A stretch of 64,000 bases of DNA, taken from contig CP064985.1 in assembly GCA_016699675.1 (NCBI GenBank), positions 1,612,001-1,676,000 of the forward strand. Reading direction: 5' to 3'. Positions 24,664-34,550 of this stretch are shown here, piece by piece. The first letter of the stretch is position 1, and every line of letters starts with the position of its first letter. A program made the translations under genes and the position numbers. Under the pieces are notes generated by a model, which was not told the DNA's origin, made no database searches, and saw only the letters and a program-made list of their open reading frames with translations. Source of the stretch: Austwickia sp. (GTDB lineage: Bacteria; Actinomycetota; Actinomycetes; Actinomycetales; Dermatophilaceae).

Positions 24664-25773
24664 TCAGACCGCCAGACGGGTCTCTACGAGGCGCGCGGCT
24701 TCTTCGTCAATGGACACGTCGGACCAGCCTCGCATGCAAAGCAGGGCGACTGCATCGACGAGATCCGGCAGCTGGATTCGGCCAGGCTTCCAGGAGTTGA
24801 CGATGTCAACGACCAGTCGCATCGACGGAGATCCACCTGTTTGCATGGTTGCGTCAGCTGCGGCGAAGTGCACCGTAGCGGCCACTTCGGCGGACGCCGT
24901 ATTCATGCGCGCCATCAGATCGACTGTCCGCTCGACCGCCGCCCGGTAGGGCTCCATGCGATCCCTCACTTGGTTAACCGCGTCCGCGTATGTGGGACCG
25001 ACTCGTACTTCGATCATTTGCCCGCGTTTGACTTCCTGAACCAAGCCGTTGTTTTGGAGTTGGGCAACCTTGCGCTTCAGATCGGCGCTGAATGGGCCGT
25101 ACGAACCTCGCTCGAACTTGAGACCGGTCTCGATACCTGCCACGCCGGCAAAATACGCGATCTTCTGAAACAGAACGCGTCCAACCGGCCAATGGTGTGG
25201 GAGACGCTGAAGTCGATCAAGAACCGCGACGACGGCCACCCATTCTGCGGGAATCTTGGATTCCTGCGGATCCTCGGCGAGAAGGAGCAGCTGTGACTGA
25301 TCCGTCAAAGCGCCGGCAGGGGCGAAGAGTTCAACCGGAATCTCCAGCCGAGAGAGGTGTCTAATCAAGGTTGGGGCGACCACTTCCCACTCCAGTTGAC
25401 CGTTCCCGCAACCCAGTGGCGGGACAGCTATCGACGTAACGCCCCATTCCAAGTAGTGCTTCTCGAGGTACTCCAAGCCAGCGACGATGTCGGCGAGCCG
25501 ACTCACGGCACGCCAGTGCCCTTTGGTGGGGAAGTTGACGATTAGGTGGTCGTCTGCCTTCACTGGATACGGCTCTCCCAACCGCACCTCCCCTCGCGAG
25601 CATCTCGCCGCGTAGTCAGCGAACATCTCGGGATAGCGCTTCTTGAAGGCGAGGGCGATGCCCTTCCCCATGACACCAACGGTGTTAACGGTGTTGACCA
25701 AGGTCTGCTGCCGGGACTTGAGCAGGTCGCCGGACGTGACAACTACGTTGCTGGCTTCATCCGAAGTAGACAT
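24664..25773 (-). CDS. darG: DarG-type macrodomain antitoxin
   Basis: The 369-residue product begins with a macrodomain (about residues 8-165): VNTVNTVGVMGKGIALAFKKRYP, LIVNFPTKGHWR and AVPPLGCGNGQLEW are the ADP-ribose-binding segments of DarG. The macrodomain removes ADP-ribose from thymidine in DNA. The C-terminal part (about 190-369) fits the second DarG domain, which binds and blocks DarT directly. It overlaps the darT end by 17 bases and is translated with it. The pair is a toxin-antitoxin system with anti-phage action in known cases. Confidence 0.9.
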   Translation of the reverse strand: MSTSDEASNVVVTSGDLLKSRQQTLVNTVNTVGVMGKGIALAFKKRYPEMFADYAARCSRGEVRLGEPYPVKADDHLIVNFPTKGHWRAVSRLADIVAGLEYLEKHYLEWGVTSIAVPPLGCGNGQLEWEVVAPTLIRHLSRLEIPVELFAPAGALTDQSQLLLLAEDPQESKIPAEWVAVVAVLDRLQRLPHHWPVGRVLFQKIAYFAGVAGIETGLKFERGSYGPFSADLKRKVAQLQNNGLVQEVKRGQMIEVRVGPTYADAVNQVRDRMEPYRAAVERTVDLMARMNTASAEVAATVHFAAADATMQTGGSPSMRLVVDIVNSWKPGRIQLPDLVDAVALLCMRGWSDVSIDEEAARLVETRLAV

Positions 25774-26341
25774 GTGCGTTCACCTCCACCGTAAAGTGTC
25801 CAACCAGGTACCGACACTCCCGTGCCGCTGACTCACGCCACGTGTAGCAGCCCAGGAGCAGATCCGGCGGTACGACATCGGGGATAAGCACCTCAGCCTG
25901 ACGCTGGCGCTTCCTCTCCTGCTGCTCCCAGTAGTCCCCGAGCGTCCACCACTCAGCGTAGACACGCTCCTCCTCCAGGTTGGCTAGGCCCGCCGGCGAC
26001 GCGAAGAAGCGCGTGGGGGCGTTTGCGGCGTTGCCGTCCGTGACAACAGCCCCGTCGATGTCAAGCGCCAGCGGCGATACGCGAAGGACCACCAGCGACT
26101 CCTCGCGACGGAGTCGCATCATGGCGTTGCGGGCGTCGAAGTAGAGGTTGACGTACTCATGCAACATCCGGCCCCCGGGCACTCGTCGACCGGCCCTCAG
26201 GTCCTGGACCTCCGCCATTGCCACTGAAGCGTGCTCAACAGCTTCCGCACGTCTGTGGCTGAGCAGCCCGTGCTCCACTATCGACGCGAGGTTCCCGATC
26301 GGCGTCATGTAATGGAGTTCCGTAACTACTGAGCGTTCCAA
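25757..26341 (-). CDS. darT: DarT-type DNA ADP-ribosyltransferase toxin
   Basis: The 194-residue protein has the DarT/DUF4433 order: LHYMTPIGNLASIVEHGLLSH (NAD-binding start), LHEYVNLYFDARNAMM (the segment usually written Y-x-N-P-R), ARNA and TRFFASP in the middle, and RQAEVLIPDVVPP, whose glutamate aligns with the catalytic one. DarT adds ADP-ribose to thymine in single-stranded DNA and halts replication. Translation starts at the TTG at 26341, behind AAGGAGGG. It lies 77 bp past the original hsdR stop, as the next gene of the defence operon. Confidence 0.88.
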   Translation of the reverse strand: MERSVVTELHYMTPIGNLASIVEHGLLSHRRAEAVEHASVAMAEVQDLRAGRRVPGGRMLHEYVNLYFDARNAMMRLRREESLVVLRVSPLALDIDGAVVTDGNAANAPTRFFASPAGLANLEEERVYAEWWTLGDYWEQQERKRQRQAEVLIPDVVPPDLLLGCYTWRESAARECRYLVGHFTVEVNAHVYFG

Positions 26342-26418
26342 CGGCCCTCCTTCGGGGTCGTGCCTTCACCGGAGGATCGGCCGCGTCCACGATTCACCCT
26401 ATCCTCGCGTGGCGGGTG

Positions 26419-26460
26419 TCAGGCGACGCCAGCGTCAGCCAGCGCACGGGCGCGAACCTG
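26419..26460 (-). pseudogene. Detached 3' end of hsdR
   Basis: Read on from the target repeat CAGGTT, the frame gives QVRARALADAGVA and a TGA at 26419-26421. Joining it to the hsdR frame that ends at 29106, with one copy of the target repeat, restores a natural HsdR C-terminus. These are therefore the original last 13 codons, cut off by the IS21-family insertion. Confidence 0.85.
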
Positions 26461-26586
26461 TGTCAAGGGACAGTCGGAACTGCCCAGTGGCGGACATGAA
26501 AGCTGCCCGCTGACGGTCACGAGATCTGCCCGGTGGTGGCCACGGGATCTACCCAAGGGGGTTGTGGCCACCACCGACCAGGGTGG

Positions 26587-27369
26587 TCAGTTCAACGGGC
26601 TCACCCCTTGACCGGCGAGTGCTTGGGTGAGCCGGACGCTGTCGCCGCTGGTCTGGCAGACGTGGGCGTGGTGGAGCAGTCGGTCCACCGTGGCGGTGGC
26701 CAGCGTCTTGGGCATCAGCTCGTCGAACCCAGAGGGGTGGAGGTTCGAGCTGATCGCGACTGACCGCTTCTCATAGGCGGCGTCGACGAGTCTGTAGAGC
26801 CCCTCGGCGGCGTCCGCGGCGACCGGCAGCAGGCCGATGTCATCGACGATGACCAGGTCGGCGCGCAGGACCCGGGCGATGGCCTTGGTGACAGTGTCGT
26901 CCGCACGGTGCCTTCGGAGTAGGACGCCGAGGTCTTCCAGGGTGAACCAGGCGACCTTCAACCCGGCCTCGACGGCTTGCTGGCCAAGGGCCTCCAGCAG
27001 GAACGTCTTCCCGGTGCCCGACGGGCCGCAGACCACGAGGTTCTCGCGGCGGTGGACCCATTCCAGGGTGCGGAGCGCCTGCTGGGTCGGGACTGGGATC
27101 GAGGATGCCTCGGGCTGCCACGCGTCGAAGGTCTTCCCGGTGGGGAAGCCCGCCGACGCTCGCCGGGTGACAAGTGCGGAACGCTCCCGGCCGGCGACCT
27201 CCTCGGCGAACAGCGCCTTCAACACCTCGGCGGGCTCCCAGCGTTGGGCTTTCGCGGTTGCGACGACCTCGGGTGCGTGACGACGGATGTGCGGCAGCCG
27301 CAACCGGCGCAACAGCTCCTCCAGTTCGGCTGGCAGCGGCGGTGCTGACGCCGTGCTTCTCGTCGTCAT
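26587..27369 (-). CDS. istB: IS21 helper ATPase IstB
   Basis: A 260-residue AAA+ ATPase of the IstB/DnaC class. Walker A is CGPSGTGKTFL and Walker B LVIVDDIGLLP; the N-terminal helical domain (RLPHIRRHAPEVVATAK) and the RSALVTRRASAGFPTGKTFD segment are standard. It assembles with IstA and target DNA to choose the insertion site. The ATG overlaps the istA stop (ATGA). Confidence 0.95.
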   Translation of the reverse strand: MTTRSTASAPPLPAELEELLRRLRLPHIRRHAPEVVATAKAQRWEPAEVLKALFAEEVAGRERSALVTRRASAGFPTGKTFDAWQPEASSIPVPTQQALRTLEWVHRRENLVVCGPSGTGKTFLLEALGQQAVEAGLKVAWFTLEDLGVLLRRHRADDTVTKAIARVLRADLVIVDDIGLLPVAADAAEGLYRLVDAAYEKRSVAISSNLHPSGFDELMPKTLATATVDRLLHHAHVCQTSGDSVRLTQALAGQGVSPLN

Positions 27370-28955
27370 CGGGCCACCTCGTTCCCGTCGCGGCCGTCGT
27401 GCTGGCCGACCTGTTCACCGAGCCGTGCCCATGCGCTGGTGCCCTGGGTCAGCGAGGAGTCCTCGCTGGCCCGGTGCTCACCGGCTTTCGGTGCTCGGGC
27501 GTGGTGGTCCAGGATCGAGGACAGGTCTGCTTCGGCGAACCGGCCGTGCACGGCGGCGTGGCCCAGTGCCCAGTCGACCTCGACGGGGTCGAACAGCTTG
27601 GCCAAGCTGAGGGCTTCGGCCATCTTGACGCGCATCCGTGGTGTGCCTGCGGCGGCGGCCTCGATCAGCCACAACCTCGCGCCCTCGCCCAGGTCGAGGA
27701 AGTCGGACTCGGCCGGGTTCTTCGCACGGGGCTGGCGGTCCAGTGGCCCGGACGGCTGGGCTGGGAAGTGCTCGTCATCGATCTTCGGGGTGCCGGGTGT
27801 GGCCCGGCGGTGGCGGGCGACTTCGAGGGGACCGTCCTGGCCGACGTGGACGATGACGACCCACTCGTCCTCGCCGACACCATGGGCACGGACCCACACC
27901 GTCGCACCCAGCAGGGCATGCGGGACCGAGTACTGGCCGGACTCGAACATCACCATCGGTGTGTTGCCCGGCACCACCCGCGTGGTGCCGAACGCGACCG
28001 TGTGCGGGGTCATCGGGACCGGGTGCAGCCGGACCCGTTCCTCGGCGAGCATCTCGATCGGTGGCCGACGAGTGACCCGGTGCGCTCGGGTGTTGACCTT
28101 CTCGCAGAACTCCACGCACGCCGCCTCGAGCTCGGCGAACGAGGCGTACCCCTCGCGCAGGTTGGTGTCCTTGGGGACCAGGTCGGCCTTGCTGATCTTC
28201 ACCGACGACTCGGTGCCGCCCTTGGACGCCGGATCGGCCGGGACGCAGGTGTGCACGACCATCGAGTAGTGCTCGGCGAACGCCACCAGCTGCGGATTCC
28301 GCACCGGAATTCCGGCGATGTGCTCGACCGTGACGGTCTTCTCGTTGTCGGTCAACACATAGGTCGGCACCCCACCCAGCCGCCGGAACGTCACGTCCAG
28401 GGCAGCGAACACCGAGGGCATCGTCTTGTCGCGGATCGGCAACACGACCCGGAACCGCGACCAAGCCAGCCAGGCGACGAACAGCACGGTCTTGACGCCG
28501 TCGACGACGGGGCCATCGCCGTAGTCGTACTGCAACCACATCCCCGGCTCAGTCACCCAGGGACGGTGCACCCGCACGTGTCCGGCCCGGTAGGACTTCT
28601 TGACCTTCGCGACCGCACGGCGGGTGGTGCGCTCCGACCCTCCGTAGCCCAGGGCGAGCAGCTTCTCGTGCGCCACATCGGCACGGACCTTCCCGACCGA
28701 CCGCTCGACCCACTCCTCGACCTTGGGCAGATACTCATCGATCAACATCGGCCGCACCGCCGCCGCCGGCAACTCCCCGCCGCCAGCACGGCGATCCACG
28801 TACCGCTTCACCGTGTGGTGGGAGCAGCCAGCCAGCTCGCCGGCATCGCGCAACGAACCTGTTAGGTCGTAGGCATCCAACATTTCCATGATCTCCTCGG
28901 CAGACTTCAACTCATCCCTTCCTCGGGAGCGATAGGGCGCATCAGCACCGCTCAT
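27366..28955 (-). CDS. istA: IS21 transposase IstA
   Basis: The 529-residue product has an N-terminal HTH (LAGCSHHTVKRYVDRR), then an RNase-H-like DDE core: QYDYGDGP (D), YVLTDNEKTVT (D) and KGGTESSVKISKAD (E). The C-terminal beta barrel and tail follow (YSVPHALLGATVWV). It cuts the element ends and inserts them. Start at the ATG at 28955; a shorter start is possible. The 150 bp from it to the element end hold the repeated binding boxes. Confidence 0.95.
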   Translation of the reverse strand: MSGADAPYRSRGRDELKSAEEIMEMLDAYDLTGSLRDAGELAGCSHHTVKRYVDRRAGGGELPAAAVRPMLIDEYLPKVEEWVERSVGKVRADVAHEKLLALGYGGSERTTRRAVAKVKKSYRAGHVRVHRPWVTEPGMWLQYDYGDGPVVDGVKTVLFVAWLAWSRFRVVLPIRDKTMPSVFAALDVTFRRLGGVPTYVLTDNEKTVTVEHIAGIPVRNPQLVAFAEHYSMVVHTCVPADPASKGGTESSVKISKADLVPKDTNLREGYASFAELEAACVEFCEKVNTRAHRVTRRPPIEMLAEERVRLHPVPMTPHTVAFGTTRVVPGNTPMVMFESGQYSVPHALLGATVWVRAHGVGEDEWVVIVHVGQDGPLEVARHRRATPGTPKIDDEHFPAQPSGPLDRQPRAKNPAESDFLDLGEGARLWLIEAAAAGTPRMRVKMAEALSLAKLFDPVEVDWALGHAAVHGRFAEADLSSILDHHARAPKAGEHRASEDSSLTQGTSAWARLGEQVGQHDGRDGNEVAR

Positions 28956-29105
28956 CGCACCCGAGGAAGGGGCCTCAACCGCGCAGGTCGGCGAGGCAGA
29001 CGACGTCGTGTCGGGCAGATCCCATGACCGTCAGTGGGCAGTTCTCACGTCCGCCAGCGGGCAGCTTCGTGGCCGTCTCCGGGCAGTTTCTCGTGGCCGC
29101 CGACA

Positions 29106-32100
29106 AACCTGGTCGAGCACGACGACCAGCCGGTCAACGTCGCTGTCGCTGAACAAGAAGTCGGGGCCCGTCGGTGCGTAGTCAGTGAAGGGCGCCTCGT
29201 AGAGGCGCCGGGCCTCCATCACGCCGTTAGCTGTCAGGTGTTCAACGATGAGTTGGATGAAACGGATCTCGGCGGCGCTGAAGCGCGAGTCCGTAAGGAA
29301 CTCCGAGAAGGCTACGGTCGCGGCCTCGCGATCCAGGCCGACGAGCGAGCGGATGAACAGGCCAAGTCCATGCGACTCCTCGTTCGCTCGCGCGATGTCC
29401 TCGGGGCCGCCGGCTCCCGACGCCACGAGCATGGCCTCGAGTGCAGACAGGTCTGTCGAGGTCAGCTGCTTGTTCCGTCGGAGCTTTTCAAGAGCGATGT
29501 TGTCCTCGTGGTCCTTGAGGTAGGCACGCGCCTTGGCCTTGAACCGCTCCCAGTTCGTGCCAACGGCGACCCCGGGCAGGACGACGATGGATCCGTCGCC
29601 GATCTCGTCCTCGAAGTTCGTGTAGACGATGGCCCGCTTGGCCTTCTCGATGAACCTGACCAGTCCGCGGATCCGCCGGCGCGCAAGCTCGAGCATGGGG
29701 AGGGTGACATCGACCCACCACTCGTCCTCGCTGACTTCGGCCAGGAGTCCTTGCTGCTCGGCGATGGCCGGGATGGCGGTCTGGTCCAACAACGAGGAGG
29801 TGACCTGCTGGACCTGCCGCCGCAGGCGATCCGCCGTCAGCTCGTCACTGTCGAGCTTGGCGAGCTGGATCTTGAGGATGAGCAGGTCGAAGCGTTTGGC
29901 GTCTTCGTCGTCATCCCGGATGGCCGAGGGGAGTCCGGCAGGTGGACCGCGATGTCACCCGCCTCCTGCACTGACAGTGCAGTCCACGGTGACCAGTCGG
30001 TGTAGCGCTGCACCCACTCGCGCTCGGGACGGACGATGAAGTTGTCGAGGTTCATGCCTGCAACGATCTTGTGCAGAGACTCGGCCGTGTCCTTCCGCAG
30101 AGCGTCAATATCCCCACCTAGATCCGAACCGTCGAGTGCGGCGACCAGCCCCAGGCGCGCCTCGAACAGTCGCTGTGCAAGGGACTTCTGGAGCGACCCC
30201 TCAGCGCCGGCGCCGGGCTGGTTGAAGTACTCGAGGTTCATGCAGAAGTCGAAGACGTAGAAGTCCTTCTTGTCCGCGCCCGGACCGTAAAGATCGGCAC
30301 GGAGCCGGGTGCCGCGGCCGATCATCTGCCAGAACTTCGACACCGACCGCACGAGCTTGAAGAACACGAGGTTGACGACCTCGGGCACGTCGATGCCGGT
30401 GTCGAGCATGTCGACGCTGATCGCGATGTGCGGCGTCTTCTCCTTCACGGAGAAGTCATCGATGAGGCTCTGGGCGTACTCGGTCTTGTATGTCACGACC
30501 CGCGCGAAATGACCCGCGTACTCGGGGTATGCCGCGTCGAAGCGTTCGCGGATGAACTCGGCGTGGGCGTTGTTCTTGGCAAAGATGATCGTCTTGCCCA
30601 GTCGGTCACCGCTAACGACCTTGTGCCCGGACTCCATGAGGTGCTTGAGCGCCTTGTCGACCGTGTCGGCGTTGAAGAGCCATTTGTTCAACTCTTCGGG
30701 GTTGACGTCGGTCGGTACCTGGTCGTCCTCGCCCCAGTCGAGGGAGTCCCACTCGTCCTTCTCGCTGTCGGAGAGCTGGTCGTAATGGATCCCGGCCCGC
30801 ATGAACTTCAGCGGGACCGACACCGACACCGGTGGGACCAGGTATCCCTCGGCCACCGCCTCGTCGAGGCTGTAGGCATCGGTCGGCACCCCCGCTTCCA
30901 GACCGAAGAGGGAGTAGGTGTTGCGGTCGATCTCGTCTTTCGGCGTCGCTGTCAAACCGACAAGCATCGCGTCGAACCAGTCGAAGATCGCCTTGTACTT
31001 GGCGTACACCGACCGGTGGGCCTCGTCGATCACGATCAGGTCGAAGTAGCCCGGCCCGAACCGGCGGCCACCGACACCATCGGTTGAGTTGATGAGCCCC
31101 ATCATCGTCGGGTAGGTCGAGACGAACACGCGCCCATCGGGGACCTTCTCGTCCACCAAGTTGATCGTCGCCACGGACGGCAGGTGCGTCTTGAACGCCC
31201 CCACCGCCTGGTTGACCAGCGCGACACGGTCGGCGAGGAAGAGCACTCGTTTTGCCCAACCGCGTTTCATCAGTTGGTCGACCAGTGCGATGACCGTTCT
31301 GGTCTTGCCGGACCCGGTCGCCATGACGAGCAGCGCCTCGCGTCGATGGGCTTCGAACGACTCACCAACCGCCCGGATGGCCCGGGTCTGGTAGTGCCGC
31401 TCGACGATCGCCTTGTCGATCACAGCATCCTTGAGTGGCAGCCGCGTGTGGCGCCGCTGGACCATGAGCTCGAGCTCGTCCTTAGTCAGAAATCCGGCGA
31501 CCCGCCGGGGTGGGTAGCCGGACGCATCGTCCCAGATCCAGTGCTGGTAACCGTTGGACCAGAAGATGACCGGGCGCCGACCCGTCATCGACTCGAGGCA
31601 GTCGGCATACAGCTTGGCCTGCTGCTGCCCGACCGCCGGGTCGCTGCGTGAACGCTTCGCCTCAATGATGGCCAAGGGAAGGCCGTCGTCACCCCACAGC
31701 ATGTAGTCAACGAACCCACCGCCGCTCTGGTTCGGCATGCCGGTCACGGGGTACTCGCGGTCCCGAGTCTCCGTCAGCGCCCAGCCCGCCTCCAACAGGT
31801 CAGCGTCGATGAACAACTGCCGCGTGGAGGCCTCGTCCCAGTCGAACTGTGTCGCCTGATGAGCCTTCGCAGCCTGAGCCGCTGCAACCTCGGCCCGTGC
31901 CTTGTCCAGTTCCGCCTGAAGCGCCTCGCTGTCCGCCTTCGCTGAGGCCAACGCGGCGTCCTTCTCCTCGAAAGTCGCCAACAGCTGGTTCAACTCGCCC
32001 GTCGATAGCGGCGGCTGGCCTCCGCTGTCATGCGGAGCAGGGATCAGGGACGGGTCGTATGCCGCTCCGGTCGGAACGTCGTCGGGTGTCGTTGAGTAGG

Positions 32101-32461
32101 TGTATGCCGCCCACTTGACGACATCGTGCAGTTGCCGCAGGACGTTCAGAGCGGTCTGCGGTGTGACGGTCCGGCTCTCGTGGACGGCGGCGTTGCCGAC
32201 CTTGCGAATCGCGTCAGCCTTCGCGGCAATTTCGGGTCCGACGGCCGCTCGGAACCCGCTGTCCCCTAGCCGCGCGGCCAAGTCCGACTTGTAGGGGACG
32301 GCAAGCCTCTCGAGGTCGAAGATCCTGACCACGAGCTGCTCGACTACGCGGCGCGCGTAGAAGACGCAGGATCTGGGGTCGGTGCGCCCATAAGCTTCCG
32401 CCCGGACCGCGTCAGCGCGCGTCTCACCCCACCCCACGGGTACGAAGTCAAAGTTCGACAT
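29106..32461 (-). pseudogene. hsdR: Type I restriction endonuclease subunit R, frameshifted and cut by IS21
   Basis: The N-terminus has a DUF4145-like region (FDFVPVGWGETRADAVRAEA), then a coiled coil and the nuclease core with AIIEAKRS. Helicase motifs follow: VMATGSGKTRT (I), VIDEAHRS (II), LTATPKDE (III), DMLDTGIDVP (V) and QMIGRGTRLR (VI). The EcoEI-like C-terminal domain is in a second frame, reached after one base is lost near 29940 (expected LPSAIRDDDEDAKRFD). IS21 then replaces the last 13 codons with about 24 element-encoded residues. Nuclease and motor regions are whole; the C-terminal complex-binding part is compromised. Start at ATG 32461, overlapping the previous stop. Confidence 0.88.
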
Positions 32462-33444
32462 CACTCCTCCGCCTGAAGGTTGCCCTGTAACCGCAGGGTG
32501 GCAGCCGTCTCATCGATGCTCGTGAGGCAATGGTCGATGATGCGATCAGACGCGCTCACCACCCGCCCCCAGCCCGCATCCGGAACCGGTGCACCGGGTG
32601 CGAAGTACTGCTCAAGATGATCGGGCAACTCCGCACCCGGAGCGATGCGACGGAAGACCAGCCGCGCAACGGACTCGGCCTCGTACTCCCGGGTCGGCTC
32701 GTCCAGTTCCGTTCGATCCGGCCACCAGTCGGACTTGGCCGCACCGAGATGACCGCAGTACAGGTGTCCAATCTCGTGAGCCAGCGTCGCCAGCATCTCG
32801 GTGACGGAGTAGTTCCTGTTCAGCGTGACCTCGAACCGCACTGGCCGCTTCTCGATCACCATCTGGCGACCTACTCGGACGGGCACCTCTTGCATGCCAC
32901 CGCGGGCTCGTCGAATGTGACCCGCAAATCGGTTCCCTAACGGGCCCTCGCTGACGCGCACTCCATCCAGGAGGATGCGCCCTCGTAGGGCCGCAAGGGC
33001 GCTACCCGCATCCTGCACGTAATCCATCTTGTAGGGGTTCTGGAATCGCGCCGGCAAGGTCCGTGAACGGTGGGTCTCCTCGGTCTGGGAGACGTCGAAG
33101 TAGAACCCCACGGGCGCGAAGGGGACCAGCAACACAATGGGGTGCTCATTGGGTAGGACACGTCGATGCCATCGCTCCTCCCACTCATGGGCCGGGAGCA
33201 GGTAGTCAGCATGGGGCCGTTGGAGAGCCGTCAGCAGAGCGTTGAATAGCTTGTGCTGCCGTAGGTTCGCCGCTTGGTCAATGAGGTCCGCGACGCTGTT
33301 GGCATACCCGCGCTCCAAGGCCAAGTCCACCATCCTGGACATCGAACTGCGAGCATCGATCTGTCGCCGACTCGCCCGCTGGACCTCGTCACGTAGGTCG
33401 ATATCCAAGGCGTCCTGGAGGAAGTCCCAGCCACCAGAAGTCAC
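32461..33444 (-). CDS. ImmA/IrrE-like metalloprotease in the type I RM operon
   Basis: The 327-residue product carries LATLAHEIGHLYCGHLG, a zinc-protease HExxH variant (HEIGH), and a downstream glutamate in REYEAESVARLVFRR that could be the third ligand. This matches the ImmA/IrrE-type domain. The N-terminal 120 residues are helical and unrecognised. ImmA-like proteases destroy repressors or antitoxins. Here it lies between the nuclease-like gene and hsdR, with GTGA overlap upstream and TGATG overlap downstream, so it is an integral part of the operon. Confidence 0.75.
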   Translation of the reverse strand: MTSGGWDFLQDALDIDLRDEVQRASRRQIDARSSMSRMVDLALERGYANSVADLIDQAANLRQHKLFNALLTALQRPHADYLLPAHEWEERWHRRVLPNEHPIVLLVPFAPVGFYFDVSQTEETHRSRTLPARFQNPYKMDYVQDAGSALAALRGRILLDGVRVSEGPLGNRFAGHIRRARGGMQEVPVRVGRQMVIEKRPVRFEVTLNRNYSVTEMLATLAHEIGHLYCGHLGAAKSDWWPDRTELDEPTREYEAESVARLVFRRIAPGAELPDHLEQYFAPGAPVPDAGWGRVVSASDRIIDHCLTSIDETAATLRLQGNLQAEE

Positions 33445-34547
33445 GACGCTTCCCCGTCGCCGAGCCGAAAGTGCTGAGCGAGGCGGTCGAGGGTGAACTC
33501 CTGACGGAGCTTGCAAGCGCTGTTCTGGTTGGCGAACATCCCCTTCTCCCAGTATGCCTGCTCGGCCGGGACGGACGTGAGCCAGCGGACCGGCACGACC
33601 CACTCCCCGATCTCATCGGTCTCTGGCCCTCCTTCCTTGCTGCGGAGATAGGTGCCGCGCAGGGGCAGACTCGTCAGCGCGGTAGGCATCCCGTCGACCG
33701 TCACCTCAGCGTGATCGAAGCGCTGCGGCGTCCCGGCGACCTCACCAATCGCCACATAGCCGCGACCGGGGATATGCACGTTGACCCGTCCTCCGATAGG
33801 CAGATTGCGCAGGCTTCGTGAGTACCATGGGTCGCCACCGGCGCTGACGAAGCCATACTTCTGTCCGTCCGCCCACGAGCGGCCCGCGGGATCGTCGCCG
33901 AAGGAGACGAACCAGTCGGTCCCGTTCCACTCGGCACGCTTGCCCTTCTTGCTCTTAACGGAGAAGGCGCCACTGCCATCGCTCTCGTCATCTCGCGCGA
34001 GCCAGGATCGGGTGAGGTAGCGACGGCCGTCGTCCTCGAGGTAGGAAAAGAAGACCGCGTTGACCGGCACGCCAAACGTCCGGAGGTAGGTAACGATCCG
34101 CTCGGACCCCGGGTCGAGGTCGGTCGCGACGATCGTCAGCTGCAGGGTGGCGTTGAGCTCGTCGGGAGCCGAGGTGCCGAAGACGTCCTCAAAGGCTGAC
34201 TCGAACGGGACGTCAAGATGGTTGTTGGCGAGTTCGAGGATCGAGTCCCGATCGAGGGTGCTCACCCACGAGCCGTAGTCGAGGACCTGCGCGACGACGT
34301 CGCGAGGGGTCTTGTCGCGCTTGAGCTCGAGGACGTGGAGGTTACCCTCGCCGTCCATGGCCAGCAGATCGATGAACTTGCCATGCGGAGTCTTCACCTG
34401 CCGTCCGATGACGAGGAGGCGGTCACTGAGCAACGAGGGGTCCTTCTCTAGGTACTGCTCCAACGTCGCCTCCGACGGCAAGGTGGCCGAACTCAGCCGC
34501 CTCGGGGTGTCCCCGTCAATCCGCCACATCCCCATGTGCACCGGCAT
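33441..34547 (-). CDS. PD-(D/E)XK nuclease-like protein in the type I RM operon
   Basis: The 368-residue protein has KTPHGKFIDLLAMDGEGNLHVLELKRDK, which fits the PD-(D/E)XK core (D in FIDLLA, E-x-K in LELKRDK), as in the NucS/DUF91 group. QVLDYGSWV after it is also typical. The C-terminal 180 residues form another domain, rich in aromatic residues, that I do not recognise. A role as an accessory or guard nuclease of the RM system is inferred from position. Start ATG 34547, three bases after hsdS; ATG 34535 is a close alternative. Confidence 0.75.
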   Translation of the reverse strand: MPVHMGMWRIDGDTPRRLSSATLPSEATLEQYLEKDPSLLSDRLLVIGRQVKTPHGKFIDLLAMDGEGNLHVLELKRDKTPRDVVAQVLDYGSWVSTLDRDSILELANNHLDVPFESAFEDVFGTSAPDELNATLQLTIVATDLDPGSERIVTYLRTFGVPVNAVFFSYLEDDGRRYLTRSWLARDDESDGSGAFSVKSKKGKRAEWNGTDWFVSFGDDPAGRSWADGQKYGFVSAGGDPWYSRSLRNLPIGGRVNVHIPGRGYVAIGEVAGTPQRFDHAEVTVDGMPTALTSLPLRGTYLRSKEGGPETDEIGEWVVPVRWLTSVPAEQAYWEKGMFANQNSACKLRQEFTLDRLAQHFRLGDGEAS

Positions 34548-34550
34548 GAC

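Larger units (their letters stand above)
26461..29105 (-). mobile_element. IS21-family insertion sequence in hsdR, 6-bp target repeat
   Basis: The element is 2645 bp with istA-istB on the minus strand. Both ends start TGTC and reach an AACTGCCC box at the same distance (25 bases). Further CTGCCC boxes follow inside each end, about 20-30 bases apart, typical of the multiple transposase sites of IS21 elements. The direct repeat AACCTG stands at 26455-26460 and 29106-29111. Both genes are intact. Confidence 0.93.

Noticed and set aside
24364..25296. A plus-strand frame opposite darG
   Set aside because: Antisense to the well-supported macrodomain gene; it lacks a ribosome site and any motif.
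27174..28865. A 563-codon plus-strand frame
   Set aside because: Antisense to istA and istB, which have complete catalytic motifs.
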